42,644 nt of DNA, taken from the NCBI GenBank assembly GCA_903875455.1, contig CAIQWF010000020.1:1-42644 (forward strand), in the 5' to 3' direction. Shown here in pieces: positions 27,472 through 33,727 of the stretch. The notes below the pieces were generated by a model that was given only the letters and a program-made list of their open reading frames with translations, searched no databases and was not told the DNA's origin. The stretch comes from an uncultured Pseudomonadota bacterium. GTDB taxonomy: Bacteria; Pseudomonadota; Gammaproteobacteria; Methylococcales; Methylomonadaceae. Numbering within the stretch: position 1 is the stretch's first letter; the number at the start of each line of letters is the position of its first letter. A program made the translations under genes and the position numbers.

Positions 27472-29988
27472 ATGGCTGAAAACCCGCTTGAGAATAACTC
27501 ACAGGATAATTTTGAAATTAAAAAACAAACTATTTCGGGTGGTAAACAGCAAATTGCCGACAAAATCCAGAACGATACCAACGCAGCGAATTATGTAGAA
27601 GGTAGCGTCAGTGGCGGCAATATTGCCGGACGCGATGTTCATATCACCCAAATTTACAATCCACCTGTAGAAAGCAAACCTGAACCAAAGCACGGTTTAG
27701 GCGATTTTCTCCGCCAGCTTTTTTCCCGCTCCCCGAAAGCCAAAGTCAACGACCAACCTTTGCCCAGCGCAATTAAAGGCTTGATGGCATTCACTGATGA
27801 AGACGGCGAGTTGTTTTTGAAATTAGAGCGGGGAAACGAATTAGCGCAATTAAAAAATTATCTGTTCGACCCGCAAATCGGTTTGCTAGTGATGATGGGC
27901 GAATCCGGCGCGGGTAAAACCTCGTTATTGCGGGCGGGTTTATCGCATTTGTTAAAAGACAAGGATTGTCGTTATGTGTATTGGGAAGCGCGTCCGACTG
28001 AGGCGGTGGCAGGTTTGTTGAAAAGCATTCAGCAGGGTTTAGGCGTGGAAGTGAAAGATTTAACCGCCTTGTTGACGCTGAACACGCGAGCGGTGATTGT
28101 GTTAGACCAGTTTGAACAGTTGTTGCCCGATAAAGCTGAATTTGCTGCAATTTTCAATCTGTTGAAAGCAATTTCTTTGGTTCCGCCACCTTATAAAATC
28201 ACTTGGATCATTGCGTTTCGGCGTGAATATGCGGCGGATTGGCTGGATTTTGAAACTCAGTTGGATGAACAATTCAAGTTTTCGCACTCGCAACGGCTTT
28301 CCTTGAAACTGTTCAGTGAAGCGCAAGCGCGGAATGTGATGGCTACGTTGGCAAGTTCAGCGGGCTTGAGTTTAGAGCCGCCGTTGCTGGATGCGTTTAT
28401 CAGTTCGGTGCATCGGGACCAGCGGTTATCGCCGGTGGATATTGGCATTGGTTTGTTGATGTTGCAGGAATTGGCGGTGGAAAAGAACCAGCCGAAACTG
28501 AGTTTAGCCGATTACCAGTTTGCCGGAGGTTCGCAGGGCTTGTTTGTGCTGTTTTTGACCAACAAGATTGAGCAGCGGTTTGATAATAAACGTGAGCAGG
28601 AGGCTTTTTTTGAGGCGTTATTGGAATTGGTGGATTTAAACATTGACCAACGGATTGCGGAAGGCAAGTCGTTTGTGGAGTTGAGCGCGAAGGCGAAGGG
28701 TTTGAAGGAGCAGGCTTTGGAGTCGGCGTTGAATTATTTTGCCAGTGGGCAGGTGCGGTTGTTGGAAAAGATTGTCCGCACCGATGGTTGCAAGGCTTAT
28801 CGGTTGCCGCATGAGAGTATGATTCCGGCGTTGCGGCAGTTGGGGAATAAGTTGTTGAGTGAGATTGCGCAGGCGAATTTGATTTTGCAGAAGGCTTTTT
28901 TGGCTTGGCAGAGTAGTGTGAAAAAGGACAGCCGTTTTTTGTTGCAGGGGAAAGACTTAAAAACGGTGTTGAAGTTTAAAGAGCAGTTGGATTTGCAAAA
29001 TAAAGAGCTGTTTTTAAAAAATAGTGTCAGGAAAACAAACATTACTCGCTCTGTGATTGCTGCGGTAGTTTTTGGATTGTCTGTTTCAGGTTATCTGGGG
29101 CATCAATATTGGCAGGAATATAAACAGGAAACCAATTATCGCACTTCTTTAAAAGCTTGGGATTTGCCGGGAGATTTACGCGATTATAGTGAGCAAATAA
29201 CAGATTTAACTGTCACGAAAAAAGAAATGCTGAGTTTAACTTGGTTAGCAAAATTTACGCATTTAACCACGCTGAACTTGGATTTAAACAACGCACTAAC
29301 AATCGACATGAGTGTGTTAAACAGCTTAAAAAGCTTAACTTCGCTGAACTTGAATTTAAGTGGCACTCAAATCACCGACCTCAGCGCGTTAAACGGGTTA
29401 CAAAGCTTAACTTCGCTTGAGTTAAATTTATGGGATTCTAAAATCACCGACCTGAGTGCGTTAAACGGGTTACAAAGCTTAACTTCGCTTGATTTAGATT
29501 TAAGCAACTCAAAAATCACCGACCTGAGTGCGTTAAGCGGCTTAAAAAGCTTAACTTCGCTTGATTTAGATTTAAGCAACTCAAAAATCACCGACCTGAG
29601 TGCGTTAAACGGGTTACAAAGCTTAACTTCGCTTGAGTTAAATTTATCGAATTCTAAAATCACCGACCTGAGTGCGTTAAATGGGTTAAAAAGTTTAACT
29701 TCGCTGAACTTAGATTTAAACTCACAAATCACCGACCTGAGTGCGTTAAAAGGTTTAATCGGCTTAACCACGCTGAACTTAGATTTAAGAGGGTCTAAAA
29801 TAACCAAGCTGAGTACGTTAAAAGAGTTAAAAAGCTTAATTTCGCTGACATTAAAGGGTACGGAAATAAAAGACCCTGATTTTTTCGCTAATTTTAACCA
29901 ATTGACCAAGTTGGATATTAGAGGAACAAAAATTAACAGTTTAAAAGGTTTGCCGCCTTCGGTAACAGAATTGGCGGTGGGGAATTGA
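27472..29988 (+). CDS. STAND/NACHT-like NTPase with membrane helix and C-terminal leucine-rich repeats
   Basis: The ATG at 27472 with AGGTGA 5 bp upstream gives 838 residues; a GTG three codons earlier is possible. In order: a short disordered N-terminus with the SGGNIAGRDVHITQ motif (47-60) common in bacterial STAND proteins; a P-loop NTPase with Walker A GESGAGKTS (143-151), Walker B-like AVIVLDQFEQL (207-217) and the sensor-like WIIAFRREY (245-253); a winged-helix-like part with YRLPHESM (443-450); one transmembrane helix (about 524-545); and about ten leucine-rich repeats (590-835). STAND proteins are switch ATPases, and several are antiphage sensors. No separate effector domain (nuclease, TIR, protease) is visible, so the output may act through the membrane segment. 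Which side the LRRs face is uncertain. Confidence 0.85.
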   Translation: MAENPLENNSQDNFEIKKQTISGGKQQIADKIQNDTNAANYVEGSVSGGNIAGRDVHITQIYNPPVESKPEPKHGLGDFLRQLFSRSPKAKVNDQPLPSAIKGLMAFTDEDGELFLKLERGNELAQLKNYLFDPQIGLLVMMGESGAGKTSLLRAGLSHLLKDKDCRYVYWEARPTEAVAGLLKSIQQGLGVEVKDLTALLTLNTRAVIVLDQFEQLLPDKAEFAAIFNLLKAISLVPPPYKITWIIAFRREYAADWLDFETQLDEQFKFSHSQRLSLKLFSEAQARNVMATLASSAGLSLEPPLLDAFISSVHRDQRLSPVDIGIGLLMLQELAVEKNQPKLSLADYQFAGGSQGLFVLFLTNKIEQRFDNKREQEAFFEALLELVDLNIDQRIAEGKSFVELSAKAKGLKEQALESALNYFASGQVRLLEKIVRTDGCKAYRLPHESMIPALRQLGNKLLSEIAQANLILQKAFLAWQSSVKKDSRFLLQGKDLKTVLKFKEQLDLQNKELFLKNSVRKTNITRSVIAAVVFGLSVSGYLGHQYWQEYKQETNYRTSLKAWDLPGDLRDYSEQITDLTVTKKEMLSLTWLAKFTHLTTLNLDLNNALTIDMSVLNSLKSLTSLNLNLSGTQITDLSALNGLQSLTSLELNLWDSKITDLSALNGLQSLTSLDLDLSNSKITDLSALSGLKSLTSLDLDLSNSKITDLSALNGLQSLTSLELNLSNSKITDLSALNGLKSLTSLNLDLNSQITDLSALKGLIGLTTLNLDLRGSKITKLSTLKELKSLISLTLKGTEIKDPDFFANFNQLTKLDIRGTKINSLKGLPPSVTELAVGN
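29371..29865 (+). repeat. Tandem 72-bp repeats encoding 24-residue LRRs
   Basis: Units begin at 29371, 29443, 29515, 29587, 29659, 29728 and 29800, each opening with ATCACCGACCTGAGTGCG or a near copy (the last is degenerate). All units are 72 bp except the fifth, which is 69 bp. Each encodes a unit of the form ITDLSALNGLQSLTSLxLxL. Units 1 and 4 share one ending and units 2 and 3 another, which points to duplication of multi-unit blocks rather than single-unit slippage. Confidence 0.92.
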
Positions 29989-30019
29989 ACAGGATTTTTG
30001 GTATTTACCTGAATCCTGT
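29989..30019 (+). terminator. Weak hairpin after the STAND-LRR gene
   Basis: ACAGGATT (29989-29996) and AATCCTGT (30012-30019) form an 8-bp stem directly after the stop codon, without a following U tract. It may reduce read-through into the toxin-antitoxin pair. Confidence 0.35.
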
Positions 30020-30092
30020 GCATCTTAAAATCCGTGTCATTGTGTGCAAAACCATCATAACCCATTATTAAAATTTAAAATACAGGTGAACC

Positions 30093-30368
30093 ATGTTATC
30101 CCAACAACAAACTCTCACAACACCCCACACATCAACTCTCAACTTAACAAAACTACCTATACAACTACAAATTGAACTCATAGACTTTTATGAATTTCTA
30201 CTGAAAAAATACCAACTCAATGCAGAAATAGAAAAAACCGCTAAAAAACCACCACGTCAACCCGGCTGCTTAAAAAATCAAATCATTATCCACGATGATT
30301 TTGACGCACCGATGACACAAGCTGAATTAGCATTGTGGACGGAATCGCCTTTATTTCCTGAATATTAA
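30093..30368 (+). CDS. DUF2281-type antitoxin
   Basis: The 91-residue protein has an amphipathic N-terminal segment LTKLPIQLQIELIDFYEFL and a C-terminal PGCLKNQIIIHDDFDAPM, matching the DUF2281 pattern (a G..KG.I...DDFD.P tail) seen in antitoxins partnered with PIN toxins. AGGTGA precedes the ATG. It ends one base before the toxin start, so the pair is translationally coupled. The antitoxin should bind and neutralise the PIN protein and probably autoregulate the operon. The first 18 residues are Thr/Gln/Ser-rich and may be disordered. Confidence 0.85.
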   Translation: MLSQQQTLTTPHTSTLNLTKLPIQLQIELIDFYEFLLKKYQLNAEIEKTAKKPPRQPGCLKNQIIIHDDFDAPMTQAELALWTESPLFPEY

Positions 30369-30369
30369 G

Positions 30370-30750
30370 ATGCAAATTTTACTCGATACCCATATTTTAC
30401 TCTGGTGGCTCAATAACGATGACAAACTGCCGCAAACCGCACGACTGCTGATTTCCGAAGCAGACAATCAGATTTATGTCAGTCATGTTTCATTATGGGA
30501 AATTCAAATCAAAATCATGACCGGTAAACTGGAAGCCAATTTACCTGCCATTTTGCAAGCCTTGCCACAAAACGATTTTCAAGAATTGCCAACCCGCTCC
30601 GCACATATTCTGGAGTTAGGCAGTTTAGCCGCTCATCATCAAGACCCGTTTGACCGTATGTTGATAGCGCAAGCTTTAACAGAATCGTTAAAGCTAATAA
30701 CCCATGATAAAAATGTCGCGCTTTATAGTGATGAGATTATTCTGGTTTGA
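30370..30750 (+). CDS. PIN-domain toxin (VapC-like ribonuclease)
   Basis: The 126-residue PIN domain has its acidic metal-binding residues in place: D6 in LLDTHILLWWL, E44 in SLWEIQIK, D92/D95 in QDPFDRMLIAQA, and D113 in LITHDKNV. The family consists of Mg-dependent endoribonucleases that cut tRNA or rRNA when released from the antitoxin. The LWWL and DPFDRMLIAQA signatures match the subfamily paired with DUF2281 antitoxins. Its last codons overlap a leftover of an LRR-protein C-terminus, so the cassette was joined there during a rearrangement. Confidence 0.92.
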   Translation: MQILLDTHILLWWLNNDDKLPQTARLLISEADNQIYVSHVSLWEIQIKIMTGKLEANLPAILQALPQNDFQELPTRSAHILELGSLAAHHQDPFDRMLIAQALTESLKLITHDKNVALYSDEIILV

Positions 30751-30797
30751 AAGACTTTCCGCCTTCGGTAACACAATTGGACGATATAAAAACTTAA
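30744..30797 (+). pseudogene. Remnant of an LRR-protein C-terminus
   Basis: In the frame +1 to the toxin this stretch reads GLKDFPPSVTQLDDIKT and a stop. The intact STAND-LRR gene ends SLKGLPPSVTELAVGN. At DNA level 30759-30780 matches 29953-29974 at 21 of 22 bases, with weaker similarity for about 14 bases upstream, and the copies are in the same orientation 806 bp apart. It is the tail of a second, lost LRR gene or of an alternative C-terminal end of this one. Confidence 0.75.
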
Positions 30798-30854
30798 ACA
30801 AAAACGGCGTGAGTTGCATAAAATAGCCGCAATATCTATTACTCTTTAGGAAGA

Positions 30855-31898
30855 ATGCCGTTGAAACCCTCTTTTTATGATTTAAGTTATGCTGATTTGG
30901 AAGCGATTATCAAGCAAAATAACTTAAATCAATCTGTCGCAGCCAATTTATTTAAGTGGCATTATAAGAAAAAGCAGATTACCCCCTGTACTGAAAATAT
31001 CTCCGCGCAAGCATTTCGCTTTTTTCAGGAAAACTTCGACTTTTCGTTACCTGAAATAGCGGTGGTGCAGGAATCAGAACAAGACCAAACGGTAAAGTTT
31101 CTGTTTAAACTGCACGATAATCATAAAGTTGAAACGGTTTTGATTCCCTTTAACCAAAAATATTCGATTTGCCTGTCATCGCAGGTGGGCTGTGCTATGG
31201 GCTGTTCGTTTTGTTTTACCGGAGAACAAGGGCTAAAACGGCATTTAACCACCCATGAAGTGATCGGACAATTTATTCAAGCGTGGCGTTGGCTGGCGAA
31301 AAACCGACCGGGAGAAGAGCGCATCCTGAATATTGTGTTTATGGGACAAGGCGAACCATTGCATAATTTTGATGCGGTTAAAAAAGCCTGTGAAATCTTC
31401 TTATGTCATTATGGTACGTCGGTTGGCATTCAAAAAATCACCATTTCAACGGCGGGTTATATTCCTGGACTGAAACGCTGGCTGGAAGAAATTCCCAAAG
31501 TCAATTTGGCGTTATCGTTGCATTCACCGTTTGCAGCCAAGCGCAATCAATTGATTCCTATCAACAAAAAATACCCGCTTGACGAAGTATTGACCTATAT
31601 TAACCAAATCCCGCTCCAGAAGAAGCAGTTTATTACTTACGAATATCTTCTTCTCAAGGATTTCAACGATTCAATTGAGGATGCCCAAAAACTGGGTGAA
31701 ATGCTGGTTGATAAACGTGCGTATATTAATTTAATTCCGTTTAATCCTTATCCGGGGTCTTCTTACCAAAAACCGGATTTGGAAAAAGTGGAGCAGTTTA
31801 AAGCGGTTTTAGATGGCTTTAAAATCCCGACCTTAATAAGAGGAACAAAAGGGGATGATGTTTTGGCGGCTTGTGGGCAGCTTAATTCTGATTATTAA
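30855..31898 (+). CDS. RlmN-like radical SAM rRNA/tRNA adenine methyltransferase
   Basis: A cytosolic Fe-S enzyme that methylates C2 of adenosine. The 347 residues carry the radical SAM cluster C113-x3-C117-x2-C120 (CAMGCSFC), the general base region VETVLIP (E93), MGQGEPL, SLHSPF, the NLIPFNPYPGS substrate loop, and the resolving cysteine C340 in AACGQL. TAGGAA precedes the ATG. The usual RlmN is about 360-390 residues and lies beside ndk/pilF/hisS; this copy is shorter, stands alone beside a toxin-antitoxin pair, and has FCFTG where FC(A/S)TG is usual. It could be the sole RlmN of the genome or a divergent second copy; Cfr (C8 methylation) is less likely from the C-terminal motifs. Confidence 0.85.
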   Translation: MPLKPSFYDLSYADLEAIIKQNNLNQSVAANLFKWHYKKKQITPCTENISAQAFRFFQENFDFSLPEIAVVQESEQDQTVKFLFKLHDNHKVETVLIPFNQKYSICLSSQVGCAMGCSFCFTGEQGLKRHLTTHEVIGQFIQAWRWLAKNRPGEERILNIVFMGQGEPLHNFDAVKKACEIFLCHYGTSVGIQKITISTAGYIPGLKRWLEEIPKVNLALSLHSPFAAKRNQLIPINKKYPLDEVLTYINQIPLQKKQFITYEYLLLKDFNDSIEDAQKLGEMLVDKRAYINLIPFNPYPGSSYQKPDLEKVEQFKAVLDGFKIPTLIRGTKGDDVLAACGQLNSDY

Positions 31899-32049
31899 AC
31901 GCAGTATGAAACAACATTCGCAGGACTTTTTCACTCCCAGGTTCGTTAGAAAATTCGCGATTGCCTATAAAACCGCATAATTTGTCATTTTTCGGCGTGG
32001 TTTTGTAAATTGCGTAAAGTTCCTCTCAACTTCTGCTGGTCTTGTTTTA

Positions 32050-32379
32050 TTATTCTGCTAACAGAGCCGCAATCGCGGCCTTGGCATTGCACTGAGCTAT
32101 AGCTTCTGCCAACTGAGACTCAGTCAATTGATGTTTAATCGCTTCAACACCATTGAGCTCAAACAGCTGATAATCTTTTTTCGCAAAGGTTTCGATGCGG
32201 CATTTTTTGAACGGCTGATTTTCAAAAGGCAGCTTTGCCATCGCCGTTAAACGCTTTTCGCCTTCCACACTTGGCGCGTAGATAATAAATTCACCTTTCA
32301 TTGCCAACACCGCCCGATATTGATTCGCGCCGGTCAAATATAAATAGCCGACTTCAACCTGTTTTTCTTTTAGTTTCAT
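32050..32379 (-). CDS. Small conserved-looking protein of unknown function
   Basis: The protein has 109 residues and no signal peptide or membrane segment. The N-terminal half has strand-like stretches (VEVGYLYLTGANQYRAVLAMKGEFIIYAP) and the C-terminal half a helix (TESQLAEAIAQCNAKAAIAALLAE). AGGA precedes the ATG at a suitable distance, and codon use resembles the neighbours, which supports a real gene. It is transcribed alone against its neighbours. I do not recognise the family. Confidence 0.6.
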   Translation of the reverse strand: MKLKEKQVEVGYLYLTGANQYRAVLAMKGEFIIYAPSVEGEKRLTAMAKLPFENQPFKKCRIETFAKKDYQLFELNGVEAIKHQLTESQLAEAIAQCNAKAAIAALLAE

Positions 32380-32669
32380 TGATACATTCCTGGATTCATT
32401 TCATTCTGCCGCGTTAGCGTTACCGGGTTGTCCGATTCATTTGCCAACTTGACAGCATTTGTAAGGTTTCCCGACGCATTTGAGCTATCACTTTTCTTTG
32501 AGATATTTTAAGTCAGAAGGCTGTTATTTTCGCATCTTAAAGTTATATACGCCTACTCTGGATTTTTAGGTCTGTTTATATGCGCTTGCCCGGATTTAAG
32601 GTAGAATCTTTAACGTAACTTTTTAGAGCCTTTCCAAACCTGCTTTTGTGCCGCGACAATAAATTCCCC

Positions 32670-32864
32670 ATGAACATTTGTGACTTGTTAAAGCTATTAT
32701 TTCTGACAACCCTGCTTTATGGCTGCGGTCAAACCGGGCCTTTATATCTGCCGGGTACGCCGCCACCAATTCATGCTGAACGGCAGGAAGCACAACCTGT
32801 TGACAGCAAAGAAGCTGAGCAGCCAAAAGAAACCACCAAATCAACCTCTTCAGAAACTCAATAA
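32670..32864 (+). CDS. lptM: LptM-type small lipoprotein (YifL)
   Basis: From the ATG at 32670 the protein has 64 residues: a short signal peptide with lipobox LYGC (C19), then the family's signature GQTGPLYLP right after the cysteine, and a disordered Pro/Glu/Gln-rich tail. LptM helps the LptD/E lipopolysaccharide translocon mature at the outer membrane. An upstream in-frame start at 32646 would spoil the signal peptide. In many gammaproteobacteria this gene sits just before lysA; here lysA is 16 kb away on the other strand. Confidence 0.85.
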   Translation: MNICDLLKLLFLTTLLYGCGQTGPLYLPGTPPPIHAERQEAQPVDSKEAEQPKETTKSTSSETQ

Positions 32865-33098
32865 CCTTGGTGTCAGGTTTCACCACGTTTTGTTTTTTGC
32901 GGCATAAATCAAGCTGACTACACCAGAAGGGGAATTCTGGATGCTTGCTGTTTTCGCACAAGGCTGTAGAAAGTCATAGCAGCACCATTAAATTTGCGGC
33001 GCTACCCCAGGCTTTGCAGTAAACAATGGATGGAGTTGGAGCGATTTTTAACAGTGCGCACCCCGTGATTAAACAACAGAAACCACAAGCACAAACCA

Positions 33099-33665
33099 AT
33101 GCCGAAAAAACCCGTAATTCTTAACCGCATGATTGTCGCCCGCAGCCGATTGTTTACGGTAGAAGCGATGGAAATCAGATTTAGCAATGGTCAGCAGCGC
33201 GATTACGAGCGCCTGAAACGCAGTAATTCCGGCGGTGCAGTGCTGATTGTGCCAATGCTGGACGATGACACCGTATTATTGGTGAAAGAATATTCCGCCG
33301 GCGTGCACCGCTATGAAATCGGACTGCCGAAAGGCAAGGTCGATAGCGGTGAAACAGCGCTGGAAGCGGCAAACCGGGAATTAAAAGAAGAGGTGGGATT
33401 TGGTGCAAACAAACTGCATTATTTAACCACCTTGTCACTTGCCCCTGCTTATCTGGAACATACCATTGATGTGGTGATAGCCCAGGATTTATATGCCGAA
33501 AAACTGCTGGGCGATGAGCCGGAAGAACTGGAAGTGATTCCCTGGAAACTTGACAATATTCAGACCCTGCTCGCCAGCGGTGAATGTACTGAAGCCCGTT
33601 CCATTGCCGCCCTTTATATGAGTTATGATTATCTAAGATCCCTTAAAGAACAGGCAGCCCCGTAA
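33099..33665 (+). CDS. nudE: ADP compounds hydrolase NudE (Nudix family)
   Basis: A cytosolic Nudix pyrophosphatase acting on ADP-ribose, NADH and Ap3A in characterised members. The 188 residues contain the complete Nudix box at 79-100 (GKVDSGET..REL.EEVG). The N-terminal MPKKPVILNRMIVARSRLF matches NudE closely, more than the general ADP-ribose pyrophosphatase NudF. No Shine-Dalgarno sequence is visible upstream; the start is chosen from the family N-terminus. It is 62 bp before the Roco gene on the same strand. Confidence 0.9.
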   Translation: MPKKPVILNRMIVARSRLFTVEAMEIRFSNGQQRDYERLKRSNSGGAVLIVPMLDDDTVLLVKEYSAGVHRYEIGLPKGKVDSGETALEAANRELKEEVGFGANKLHYLTTLSLAPAYLEHTIDVVIAQDLYAEKLLGDEPEELEVIPWKLDNIQTLLASGECTEARSIAALYMSYDYLRSLKEQAAP

Positions 33666-33727
33666 AAAAATTATTCGATTACAATTAGGAAACAGCCGCT
33701 AATTTTTAGCTAGATTTTGGAAATGAG

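Noticed and set aside
29371-29865. CRISPR-like regular repeats
   Set aside because: The units are contiguous coding LRR repeats without unique spacers, and the period is a multiple of three in one intact frame.
29367-30065. A 232-residue open frame on the minus strand across the LRR array
   Set aside because: It is a mirror of the repeated LRR codons; its repetition follows the 72-bp units and it has no independent start signal or family.
30855-31898. Cfr antibiotic-resistance methyltransferase
   Set aside because: The length fits, but the C-terminal loop NLIPFNPYPGS and the region around the final cysteine are RlmN-type.
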